Below are positions 6,319-12,792 of a stretch of 13,484 bases of DNA, in pieces. Below the pieces are notes generated by a model. That model worked only from the letters and a program-made list of their open reading frames with translations, had not been told where the DNA came from and did not search any database. This DNA comes from an uncultured Campylobacter sp. (lineage in GTDB: Bacteria > Campylobacterota > Campylobacteria > Campylobacterales > Campylobacteraceae): assembly GCF_938045775.1 (NCBI RefSeq), contig NZ_CALIBH010000161.1, forward strand, positions 1 to 13,484, given 5' to 3'. The translations under genes were made by a program, and so were the position numbers. Positions within the stretch are counted from its first letter, which is position 1; every line of letters starts with the position of its first letter.

Positions 6319-7224
6319 TCATATACAAAATATTTAAACAATGTTACATTGGGCGATTGTTGTGAGCTAATGAAAAATATTCCCGATAATTATATTTCAG
6401 GCTGTATAACTGACCCACCATATAATTATGAATTTTTTGGTAGAAATTGGGATACCGCAGAAATAGAACGCAGAAAAAATAAAGCAAATAACAATAAAAA
6501 TATATTGGTAAAAAATATACCATACGGCAGTGGGCTAGCAGGAGGAGTTAAAAATGAAAGATGGTATAAAAAAAATAGAGATAATATTTTAGAATATCAA
6601 TCTTGGGTGGAGCATTGGGGAAAAGAGTTATATAGAATTTTAAAGCCAGGTGCGTTTATAATGGTATTTAATAGCAATAGAAGTGTGGCACATATTCAAA
6701 TAGCACTTGAAAATGCAGGTTTTTATACTAAAGATATGTTTATATGGATAAGAAATAGTGGTATCCCAAAAGGTTTAAATGCTTATGAAAAAATGAAAAA
6801 AGATGGATATGAATTGGCAGAAAATTGGAGAGGTTGGCATAGTGCAACAAGAAACAATTACGAAGCAATATCTGTTTTGCAAAAACCGATAGAAAACAAT
6901 TATATAAATAATATAAAAAAATACGGAATAGGACTTTTAAAAACAGAAGGTTATATAAATCACAATGGCTTTCTATCAAATATATTTGAAGGCTATCAAA
7001 GAGATAAAAAAGATAATTTCAACAAGCACATAACGGTTAAACCTATAAAGCTTATAGAAAAATTAGCAGAGATGATTGTCCCAAAACAAACAAATAATAT
7101 TATAATTGACCCTTTTATTGGGAGCGGAACAACAGCATTAGCTTGTAGAAATTTAGGCATTCCATATATTGGTTTTGAATTAAATGAAGAGTATATTAAA
7201 ATAGCAAATATACGATTATCTTAA
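6316..7224 (+). CDS. Type II DNA methyltransferase, beta class (probably N6-adenine)
   Basis: This is the modification enzyme of the R-M system. It transfers a methyl group from S-adenosylmethionine to DNA so that the partner nuclease cannot cut. The catalytic motif IV DPPY is at residues 33-36, near the N-terminus. The SAM-binding motif I DPFIGSGTTALA is at 265-276, near the C-terminus, after motif X (VKPIKLIEKL from 241). The order IV-to-I defines the beta class of amino-methyltransferases (N6_N4_Mtase family). DPPY rather than SPPY favours adenine as the target. The central part, about residues 50-230, would hold the target recognition region. The 302 residues are a normal length. The gene follows the transposase by 30 nt, and its TAA overlaps the stop of the nuclease on the other strand. 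The recognition sequence cannot be read from the sequence. Confidence 0.92.
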   Translation: MSYTKYLNNVTLGDCCELMKNIPDNYISGCITDPPYNYEFFGRNWDTAEIERRKNKANNNKNILVKNIPYGSGLAGGVKNERWYKKNRDNILEYQSWVEHWGKELYRILKPGAFIMVFNSNRSVAHIQIALENAGFYTKDMFIWIRNSGIPKGLNAYEKMKKDGYELAENWRGWHSATRNNYEAISVLQKPIENNYINNIKKYGIGLLKTEGYINHNGFLSNIFEGYQRDKKDNFNKHITVKPIKLIEKLAEMIVPKQTNNIIIDPFIGSGTTALACRNLGIPYIGFELNEEYIKIANIRLS

Positions 7225-7784
7225 AAATCATATTTGGCTTTTAGACAAGCCAAATATTGAACTATATCCACTCCACTATAGTTTATGATAAAATTAAAAG
7301 CATCTTTGTAAGAGATAACTTGCCAACCACCGTTTATAGCAGCAGTAATAGCTGCTGGTAGGTTATCGTTTCTTAAAATCAGGAAAACTGGGTTATATCC
7401 CATTTCTTTTAACATTTTTCCATATAATTTAAATTTTTTCAGCGTTCCACTATCGCCTGAGCCAATTCGATATTTAGCATCGATTGCCAAATTGCCTATG
7501 AAATAATCTACAGGGTGGTCTGTTCCAAAATTAACACTTTCTGGTGGCTTAAATAGATTGTTGGAGGTAAAAAGCTCTTTAGTTATCAATTCCCAAACTC
7601 TTCCAAGCTCTCTATTCCAATATTGCATATTTTGCATTTTTGTATCATAGGTTATATTAAAAAAATCCATTAAAATATCTGAACTAGAAAAAATTGGGGC
7701 AAATTCCTTTGAATTAAAATTACTTTTATATCGCGACAAAATATTAACGACATTTCTTTCTATTTGCTCTATAACTATACTCAT
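7221..7784 (-). CDS. Type II restriction endonuclease, PD-(D/E)xK fold
   Basis: This is the cutting enzyme of the R-M pair, 187 residues, a usual size for small dimeric type II nucleases. A PD-(D/E)xK core is visible: PVD at 91-93 then, after eight residues, IDAKYR with Asp102 and Lys104. This gives D93-x8-D102-A-K104, metal and catalytic residues in a DxK variant. Glu59 or Glu65 in WNRELGRVWE could add the helix glutamate. The following segment GSGDSGTLKKFKLYGKMLKE (108-127) is rich in Lys and could contact DNA. It resembles what I remember of ApaLI-like nucleases (site GTGCAC), but this is a weak memory and not an assignment. The ATG lies in ATGA, overlapping the controller stop, so it is translationally coupled to it. 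Its position opposite a methylase strongly supports the call. Confidence 0.82.
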   Translation of the reverse strand: MSIVIEQIERNVVNILSRYKSNFNSKEFAPIFSSSDILMDFFNITYDTKMQNMQYWNRELGRVWELITKELFTSNNLFKPPESVNFGTDHPVDYFIGNLAIDAKYRIGSGDSGTLKKFKLYGKMLKEMGYNPVFLILRNDNLPAAITAAINGGWQVISYKDAFNFIINYSGVDIVQYLACLKAKYDF

Positions 7785-7990
7785 TTTTTTAACAACTCCG
7801 ACAAATCAGTTCCTAGGGCTTTTGCAATTTTATAAGCATTTATTAGGGTAATATTTTTTTCGCATCTTTCTATGCTGCCAATATAAGTTCTATGCAGACT
7901 AGATAATTCCGCTAACTTTTCCTGAGTAATATTTAGTGTTTGTCGTCTTTTGCGAACATTTTTTGCAAATGTGCTTAAAATGGAAATCAT
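7781..7990 (-). CDS. XRE-family controller (C) protein of the R-M system
   Basis: This is a 69-residue DNA-binding protein that is almost entirely one helix-turn-helix domain (FAKNVRKRRQTLNITQEKLA, then ELSSLHRTYIGSIERCEKNI, ending ALGTDLSELLKK). Controller proteins of type II R-M systems have this size and these words (QEKLAELS, HRTYIGSIER). They bind their own promoter to delay and then boost nuclease expression, giving the methylase time to protect a new host. It is the first gene of a C-R operon and overlaps the nuclease by 4 nt. The ATG at 7990 is chosen because it begins the conserved domain. A TTG at 8017 would add nine residues but lies upstream of the -10 element. No ribosome site precedes the ATG, which fits a leaderless mRNA. 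Confidence 0.88.
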   Translation of the reverse strand: MISILSTFAKNVRKRRQTLNITQEKLAELSSLHRTYIGSIERCEKNITLINAYKIAKALGTDLSELLKK

Positions 7991-7997
7991 AACTTGT

Positions 7998-8027
7998 ATT
8001 TTATAAATAAGTAGCAAAATAAATCAA
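7998..8027 (-). promoter_or_regulatory. Controller/nuclease promoter, leaderless
   Basis: On the minus strand, -35 TTGATT (8027-8022) is followed by TATAAAAT (8005-7998), with a 16- to 18-bp spacer depending on the hexamer chosen. A start about 7 nt past the -10 falls at 7990-7992, on or next to the controller ATG (7990). The mRNA would therefore have no leader, a pattern known for several controller genes. Confidence 0.55.
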
Positions 8028-8039
8028 CACTCTATTGAT
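8023..8039. promoter_or_regulatory. Candidate controller operator (ATCAA-N7-TTGAT)
   Basis: ATCAACACTCTATTGAT is an inverted repeat with 5-bp arms and a 7-bp centre that overlaps the -35 of the controller promoter. Its position and symmetry suit a dimeric XRE protein. It does not match the best-known C-box word GACT/AGTC. A related half site AAATCAATAC recurs in the inverted repeat at 8052-8061. Confidence 0.4.
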
Positions 8040-8051
8040 AGCATTTTTTAG

Positions 8052-8078
8052 AAATCAATACACTATAAAAATAGAGCC
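8052..8078 (-). repeat. Right terminal inverted repeat
   Basis: Read on the minus strand, these 27 bp start GGCTCTATTTTT and end GTATTGATTT, matching the left end (5180-5206) at 22 of 27 positions. The last base of the element is 8078, fixed by the target duplication that begins at 8079. Confidence 0.92.
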
Positions 8079-8086
8079 AATTTTAT
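8079..8086 (+). repeat. Right 8-bp target site duplication
   Basis: AATTTTAT is an exact copy of 5172-5179. Removing the transposon and one copy restores a continuous sequence TAAAATTTTATATTAG between the C92-like hydrolase gene and nusA. Confidence 0.93.
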
Positions 8087-8283
8087 ATTAGAATTCCGCA
8101 GAGCGTCAAATTTACAAATTTCGCTGGCTACCGAATTCGCAAAATTACCGCTCGCTTCAGATTCTACACATTCTACACGCAAAACAGAATTCCACCTTAC
8201 TGCAGAATTTTCAAAACACGAAATTTACAATTTATAAAATCCGAAAAGTATAGAATTTTATAAAAAGCGCAACTTACAAAATT

Positions 8284-8315
8284 TCAAAAAGCAAAGCGCG
8301 TGAGCTTTACAGCTC
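8284..8315 (-). terminator. Weak terminator candidate at the end of nusA
   Basis: On the minus strand, GAGCTGTAAAGCTC (8315-8302) forms a 5-bp stem with a GTAA loop over the nusA stop codon. T-rich sequence (GCTTTGCTTTTTG) follows within about 20 nt. The T run is further from the stem than usual, so this is tentative. Confidence 0.3.
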
Positions 8316-9434
8316 GCCGAAAAGCGCTTCGAGATTTTTAAGACCTTCCTCTGTGGAGACCTTTTTCTCGCTTGCCGAACCGGTTTCGATAAGCTCGATC
8401 TCACAGCCACACAGCATCGAAGCTAGGCGGATATTTAGGCCGTTTTTGCCGATCGCTTTACTTTTTTGATCGGGGTTTACATAGACGATCGCCTTGCCGT
8501 CCTGCGCTATTTTGACTGAGTTTACGATCGCAGGCGCCATTGCACGAGTGATCAAAATTTCGGGGCTTGCGGAGTATTCAAACGCGTCGATGCTCTCGCC
8601 GCCGCTTCCGTCTTGCAAATTTTTGCTTAAAAATCTACTCACCGCGTCGATGCGAGCGCCTCCTTTGCCGACGGTAGCGCCTACCGGATCGACATTTGGC
8701 GAGACGGCGCTAAGTGCGATCTTAGCGCGCCTGCCCGGAATCCTCGCGCAGGCTTGGATGATGACGCTGCCGTCTTTGATCTCGGGGACTTCGGCGGCGA
8801 GTAGGGCTTCTAGAAATTTCGGGCTGGTGCGCGAAAGCTCCAGCCTGATGCCGTGGGATTTGTCAATGGCTACGTTTTTAATGACGGCTTGCAGCACGTC
8901 GCCCACTTTGAAATTTTCGCCCTTGATGCGGTTTTTTTGCGGCATGAAGGCCTTCGTATCCTCGATCTCTACGTAGGTCGTGCCGTCGTGATCGATCTTA
9001 GTGACCGTGCCGTGGGTGAGAGTGCCTACCTTGCTTTTATAGTTTTCAAAAATTTTCTCTTCGAGCAGCCTTTGGATGTGAAAATTTAGCTCTCTAGCCA
9101 GGACGCCGGAAGCCGTGCGACCGAGGTTTTCGATATTTATTTCGTAGCTTAGCTCATCGCCGATCTCTGCGTTTTCGCCTATTTTTTTGGCTTCGCTCAG
9201 CGCGATGAAGTTGTGATCGCCGAGCCGCTCATCATCATCCGCGACGACGTGGACCTTTTGGTAAAGCTTAACGCGTTTGGTCTGCGGATCGACTTCGCTG
9301 TCGTAGAGATACTCCTCGCCGAAAAGTCTTTTTGCGGTCTGGATGAACGCCGTTTTGACGCGTTCTTTGACGTCTGCGGGCTCAAGCCCCTTTTCATTTG
9401 CAATCGACTCGATGATGTCGGTGATTTTTTCCAT
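8307..9434 (-). CDS. nusA: Transcription termination/antitermination factor NusA
   Basis: NusA binds RNA polymerase and nascent RNA and sets pausing, termination and rRNA antitermination. The 375 residues show the standard order. An N-terminal polymerase-binding domain (about 1-130) begins MEKITDIIESIANEKGL. An S1 domain (about 135-200) contains VGTLTHGTVTKID. KH1 follows (about 230-290, with VGKGGARI at 255-262), then KH2 (about 300-350, with AIGKNGLNI at 327-335). The C-terminal acidic repeats of E. coli NusA are absent, as is normal for Campylobacterota and many other bacteria. AAGGA lies 6 nt before the ATG. It diverges from the HP0268-family/miaB operon, an arrangement I recall from C. 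jejuni. The transposon is inserted 229 bp past its 3' end. Confidence 0.97.
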   Translation of the reverse strand: MEKITDIIESIANEKGLEPADVKERVKTAFIQTAKRLFGEEYLYDSEVDPQTKRVKLYQKVHVVADDDERLGDHNFIALSEAKKIGENAEIGDELSYEINIENLGRTASGVLARELNFHIQRLLEEKIFENYKSKVGTLTHGTVTKIDHDGTTYVEIEDTKAFMPQKNRIKGENFKVGDVLQAVIKNVAIDKSHGIRLELSRTSPKFLEALLAAEVPEIKDGSVIIQACARIPGRRAKIALSAVSPNVDPVGATVGKGGARIDAVSRFLSKNLQDGSGGESIDAFEYSASPEILITRAMAPAIVNSVKIAQDGKAIVYVNPDQKSKAIGKNGLNIRLASMLCGCEIELIETGSASEKKVSTEEGLKNLEALFGEL

Positions 9435-9496
9435 AAATTTTCCTTAAGATTTGATTTCGTGCTACTAAATTTGGATTTTAAATTTTGAAGTGCGGT

Positions 9497-9502
9497 ATTA
9501 TA
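9497..9502 (-). promoter_or_regulatory. -10 element for nusA
   Basis: Read on the minus strand, 9502-9497 is TATAAT, a perfect -10 hexamer in AT-rich surroundings. It is about 62 bp before the nusA ATG at 9434 and would give a leader of roughly 55 nt. The divergent operon at 9593 must have its own promoter in the remaining 90 bp, where no clear hexamer stood out. Confidence 0.45.
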
Positions 9503-9592
9503 TGGAATTTTGACTTTATTTTTATTTAAACGAATTATTATCTAAATTTCGCTAAACTCGCGGGTTTAAAAAGATAAATGAAAGGATAGATC

Positions 9593-9835
9593 ATGCAGCT
9601 AAAACTTGCCAGAACGGAGCTTGCTTCTAAGCCAAAAAGCGTTAAGATCGAGGATTTGCAAGCCCAAGTAGAAAAGAGCGGACAGAAAATATTTTATCTG
9701 GATAGAGAAAATTCTCAAAAAGATTTAGCCGCTTTGGTGGATTTCTTCGATACTAAGGGTTTTAGCGTGTATCAGCGCATAGTGCGATACGGGCTGAACG
9801 AAAACGAGTATATGTACGAGGTGCATATCCTTTGA
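9593..9835 (+). CDS. HP0268-family small nuclease
   Basis: The 80-residue protein matches the remembered H. pylori HP0268 in length, in its start (basic residues, then SVKIEDLQ), in its middle (IFYLDRENSQKDLAALVDFF) and in its end (EYMYEVHIL). HP0268 has been described as a nicking endonuclease and purine-specific ribonuclease with an Smr-like fold. Its gene lies next to the miaB homologue HP0269, as here. A cytosolic nucleic-acid role is therefore likely, though the physiological substrate is unknown. AAAGGA (9581-9586) is 6 nt before the ATG. The stop TGA overlaps the TTG start of miaB, so the two are translationally coupled. Family membership is fairly sure. Activity of this copy is inferred. 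Confidence 0.78.
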   Translation: MQLKLARTELASKPKSVKIEDLQAQVEKSGQKIFYLDRENSQKDLAALVDFFDTKGFSVYQRIVRYGLNENEYMYEVHIL

Positions 9836-11127
9836 GTAAACTCCTCTTCATCCAGACCCTAGGTTGCGCGATGAACGTGCGCGATAGCGAGCATATTATC
9901 GCGCAGCTAAAAGAACAAGATTACGAGATTACCGACGACGTAAATATCGCGGATCTAATCTTAATAAATACCTGCTCCGTGCGCGAAAAGCCCGTGCATA
10001 AGCTTTTTAGCGAGATCGGCGCATTCGATAAAGCGCGGAAAAGAGGCTCTAAAATCGGCGTTTGCGGCTGCACCGCAAGCCATCTAGGCGGAGAAATTTT
10101 TAAGCGCGCGCCTTTTGTGGATTTCGTACTCGGCGCCAGAAACGTATCTAAAATTTCGCAAGCCGTCCGTACGCCAAAATTTATCAGCACGGACATAAAC
10201 TACGACGAGAGCGAGTTTGCCTTCGGAGATTTTGCGAGCTCGCCATATAAATCCTTCATAAACATAATGATCGGCTGTGATAAAAAGTGCTCCTACTGTA
10301 TCGTGCCGCAAACTAGAGGCGATGAAATTTCGATCCCCGCTCAAATCATCTTGCGCGAAGCCGAAAGATCCGCAGCTCGCGGTGCCAAAGAGATATTTTT
10401 GCTCGGCCAAAACGTCAACAACTACGGCAAGCGCTTTTCTAATGCCCACGAAAAAATTGACTTCAGTGACTTGCTCGTGCGGCTTAGCGAGATAGAGGGC
10501 ATCGAGCGCATCCGCTTTACCAGCCCGCATCCGCTGCATATGGACGATAAATTTTTGGACGTTTTTTGCAATAATCCCAAAATTTGCAAATCGATGCATA
10601 TGCCGCTGCAAAGCGGCTCGAGTAAGGTTTTGCGCGATATGAAGCGCGGATATACCAAGCAGTGGTATCTGGACCGCGCGCTTAAACTGCGCCAAAGCTG
10701 CCCGGGCGTGGCGATCAGCACCGACATCATCGTGGGCTATCCGAGTGAGAGCGAGGAGGATTTTGCCGAGACGATGGAGGTGTTAGAAGCGGTGAGATTC
10801 GAGCAGGTTTTTTCCTTTAAATTTAGCCCGAGACCGCTCACGCCGGCAGCAAATTTAAAGCCGCTGGATGATGAAATTTCAAGCGAAAGGCTAAGCAGGC
10901 TACAAAGCGCTCACGCTAAAATTTTAGACGAGATCGCAGGAGCGCAAAAAGATAAAATTTTCGACGTATATTTCGAGGAGCTGCGCGAGGGCGGCACCGC
11001 GTACGGTAGAAGCTTTTCAAATTTTTTGATCTGCGCGCAAGGCGGCGAAGAGCTGCTAGGCAAAACGCGCGGAGTACGTATCGAAAAGACCGCCAGAATG
11101 GCGCTTTATGGACAAGTTATCGCTTAA
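9832..11127 (+). CDS. miaB: tRNA-2-methylthio-N6-dimethylallyladenosine synthase MiaB
   Basis: MiaB adds a methylthio group to i6A at tRNA position 37, using two iron-sulfur clusters and S-adenosylmethionine. The N-terminal UPF0004 domain supplies Cys12 (TLGCAMN), Cys48 (NTCSVREK) and Cys80 (GVCGCTA) for the auxiliary cluster. The radical SAM motif is Cys149-x3-Cys153-x2-Cys156 (CDKKCSYC). The motif STDIIVGYPSES follows later, and a C-terminal TRAM domain covers about the last 60 residues. The 431 residues are a normal length. The start is TTG at 9832, forming TTGA with the stop of the HP0268-family gene. It begins the conserved first strand (SKLLFIQTLGC), and no ATG competes before Cys12. 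The 3' end overlaps the acyltransferase gene by 20 nt, so these three genes form one tight operon. NTCSVREK favours MiaB over RimO or MtaB. Confidence 0.95.
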   Translation: MSKLLFIQTLGCAMNVRDSEHIIAQLKEQDYEITDDVNIADLILINTCSVREKPVHKLFSEIGAFDKARKRGSKIGVCGCTASHLGGEIFKRAPFVDFVLGARNVSKISQAVRTPKFISTDINYDESEFAFGDFASSPYKSFINIMIGCDKKCSYCIVPQTRGDEISIPAQIILREAERSAARGAKEIFLLGQNVNNYGKRFSNAHEKIDFSDLLVRLSEIEGIERIRFTSPHPLHMDDKFLDVFCNNPKICKSMHMPLQSGSSKVLRDMKRGYTKQWYLDRALKLRQSCPGVAISTDIIVGYPSESEEDFAETMEVLEAVRFEQVFSFKFSPRPLTPAANLKPLDDEISSERLSRLQSAHAKILDEIAGAQKDKIFDVYFEELREGGTAYGRSFSNFLICAQGGEELLGKTRGVRIEKTARMALYGQVIA

Positions 11128-11761
11128 AAAGCGGCTATTTTTCCGAGTCGCCGAATATCTCATTTTTATCCTGATTTGGTGCATTTTTTTAACGTGCAGG
11201 GTTAAATTTACACCCACGAGGCTGCCCGAAAAGCCCTGCGTCGTCGTGTTTTGGCATGGAAGACTAGCGATGATGAGCTTTGCTTATAGGCGCTGGTGGC
11301 TGCGGGATTTCGGCAGCAAGAGGCGCGCCAAGGTCATCATCTCAGATCACAAAGACGGCGAAATCATTACGCGCGTGATCTCGCATTTCGGTATCGGCGC
11401 GATCCGCGGCAGTAGCTTCAAGGGCGGAGCGCGTGCGCTTATGGGCGCGATCAAAGAGATAAAAAGCGGCACCGACGTTATCATCACTCCCGATGGCCCG
11501 CGCGGTCCGCTTCACAGCGTCGCCGACGGTGCCGTGATCCTTGCGCAGCGGCTAAACTTAGATATTTACGCGCTAAATTACGAAGCGAGCAGTTTTTGGA
11601 AATTTCATAGCTGGGACGAGATGGTCTTGCCAAAGCCCTTTTCGCGTATAAATTACAGCCTCAGCGCGCCGCTAAATTTAGAAGGACTTGGCCTTGAAGC
11701 GGGCAAAGAGGCGATCAGGCAACTGCTTTTTGCAAGCGCCGAGCAGGACGCTAAATTTTAG
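11108..11761 (+). CDS. lpxJ: DUF374 lysophospholipid acyltransferase family, LpxJ-like lipid A acyltransferase
   Basis: This is probably the late lipid A acyltransferase LpxJ, described for H. pylori and C. jejuni as a DUF374 protein unrelated to LpxL/LpxM. It adds a secondary acyl chain during lipid A synthesis at the inner membrane. The 217 residues begin with a membrane anchor (about 13-33, FRVAEYLIFILIWCIFLTC). DUF374 motifs follow: VVFWHGRLAMM with candidate catalytic His50, SDHKDGEII (79-87), RGSSFKGGARAL (100-111) and TPDGPRGP (127-134). H. pylori lpxJ (HP0270) also follows miaB and HP0268 as I recall, which supports the name. It overlaps miaB by 20 nt and probably shares its mRNA. The DUF374 call is sure, but substrate and chain position are inferred from homologues. 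Confidence 0.83.
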   Translation: MDKLSLKKRLFFRVAEYLIFILIWCIFLTCRVKFTPTRLPEKPCVVVFWHGRLAMMSFAYRRWWLRDFGSKRRAKVIISDHKDGEIITRVISHFGIGAIRGSSFKGGARALMGAIKEIKSGTDVIITPDGPRGPLHSVADGAVILAQRLNLDIYALNYEASSFWKFHSWDEMVLPKPFSRINYSLSAPLNLEGLGLEAGKEAIRQLLFASAEQDAKF

Positions 11762-11782
11762 TTTGAAATAATAGTGTTTCGG

Positions 11783-11788
11783 TATAAT
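11783..11788 (+). promoter_or_regulatory. -10 element for the 251-residue hypothetical gene
   Basis: A perfect TATAAT lies 19 bp before the ATG at 11808, in the 46-bp gap after the acyltransferase gene. A start near 11795 gives a very short leader that still contains AGGAG (11798-11802). It may give this gene expression independent of the miaB operon. Confidence 0.5.
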
Positions 11789-11807
11789 TGCAATTTTAGG
11801 AGAAAAA

Positions 11808-12563
11808 ATGGCACTATTTAAAGCAAAATCATTCCTCAGCGTCGCTAAAAGTGCCGACGCATGCGAGTTTTTTTATAGAAAATTGGGCTTTGGCAAAAGA
11901 ATTTTAGATGAGAAATCCGATCGTTTTCCTATCGCGCAAGAAAATGATCTGGCTACCTCGCTAGCGGGCTTTGCGGATCTGAGTGATAAAAATTTAATCT
12001 CTTGCGTGCTGATAGACGACGAAAATCAAAGAGTGTATTTTAACGAGGATTATATGATTAAAGAAAATAGCATTTATCAAAAAGTCGATGATAGCTTCAT
12101 AGTGGAATTTCCTCGCGCAAGTGCACAGGCGGCGGATGAGACTTTTGGAATAGAATTTAGCTCGCACGCTAGTTTATTTAAAATTTTATACTTCTTGCTA
12201 AAAAATCAAAGCGATTTTGAAAACATGGCGATGTTCGCACTGAAATTTAATAACCGCGCATGTTTCGTCGTCGCCAACCAAGAGCGCGTGCTCTACGCCG
12301 ACATAATGCGTATCGACGAGGAGATGCAGGCAGCGATGAGCGACGCGGACGAGCTATTTTACGAGCTTTTAAATTTTCAGATCGAGACCTTCTATAAATC
12401 CGAAAATAGCGAGTTTCTCACTAATGTTTTCATCTACTCAGACGGCACACTTAGCAACGAGATTGGTTATGTGATTTTCACGCGCATCTTCATCAAAACA
12501 AATTTGATAAATCTAAATTTCGCCGATTACATCAACAAAATCGCGATGCTGGAAGCCCGCTAG
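11808..12563 (+). CDS. Conserved-looking hypothetical protein, function unknown
   Basis: I do not recognise this 251-residue protein. It is soluble by appearance: no signal peptide and no membrane helix. It is rich in Phe, Asp, Glu and Asn, with an acidic middle (RIDEEMQAAMSDADELFYEL, about 166-185). The beginning (SFLSVAKSADACEFFYRKLG) loosely resembles the first lines of glyoxalase/VOC domains, but the rest offers no support for that fold. Alternating strands in the second half (NRACFVVANQERVLYADI; SEFLTNVFIYSDGTLSNEIG) suggest an alpha/beta protein. AGGAG lies about 5 nt before ATG, and the coding bias matches its neighbours, so the gene is real. It may be cotranscribed with the miaB operon or start from its own TATAAT. 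Confidence 0.85.
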   Translation: MALFKAKSFLSVAKSADACEFFYRKLGFGKRILDEKSDRFPIAQENDLATSLAGFADLSDKNLISCVLIDDENQRVYFNEDYMIKENSIYQKVDDSFIVEFPRASAQAADETFGIEFSSHASLFKILYFLLKNQSDFENMAMFALKFNNRACFVVANQERVLYADIMRIDEEMQAAMSDADELFYELLNFQIETFYKSENSEFLTNVFIYSDGTLSNEIGYVIFTRIFIKTNLINLNFADYINKIAMLEAR

Positions 12564-12792
12564 ATCAAATTTTTCGCTCCGCACCTAGGCAGAATTTTAA
12601 AATTTTATCTTTGCAATATTACGCTTGCTTGATACGATTTGGTTACTCGTTCGCGGTTGCGTTTTGTTAAATTTATCTCGCGTTACATAATGAAATTTTG
12701 ACTAGGTAAAATCAATCCGTATTTAATGGCTCGCTTTTAAATTTAAACTTATTTGCTGCAAAGGGTCCGTCTTGCGCCGTAAATTCTATTTT

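Larger units (their letters stand above)
5180..8078. mobile_element. IS1595-family transposon carrying a type II restriction-modification system
   Basis: This is a complete 2,899-bp element. Its ends are 27-bp inverted repeats at 5180-5206 and 8052-8078 that agree at 22 of 27 positions, with GGCTCT at both tips and GTATTGATTT at both inner edges. It is flanked by the 8-bp duplication AATTTTAT. It holds four genes: transposase (plus), methyltransferase (plus), restriction endonuclease (minus) and XRE controller (minus). The interior is clearly more AT-rich than the neighbouring core genes, a sign of acquisition. It lies between the convergent 3' ends of the C92-like hydrolase gene (5009) and nusA (8307). 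IS1595-family elements with passenger genes are known (for example lnu(C)-carrying MTnSag1/ISSag10), but a full controller-type R-M cargo is striking. All genes look intact, so it may still be active. Confidence 0.93.

Noticed and set aside
7991..8017. Extended controller start at TTG 8017
   Set aside because: It is upstream of the TATAAAAT box and would not be transcribed from the predicted start. ATG 7990 begins the helix-turn-helix domain.
8494..8976. Long plus-strand open frame inside nusA
   Set aside because: It is the antisense shadow of a clear nusA gene, with no ribosome site or protein-like motifs.
10084..10695. 203-codon minus-strand frame inside miaB
   Set aside because: It is antisense to well-conserved miaB codons, a by-product of their composition.
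11808..11900. Glyoxalase/VOC domain in the hypothetical protein
   Set aside because: Only the opening AxxFFYRKLGF words fit. The metal ligands and the repeated beta-alpha-beta modules are not visible.
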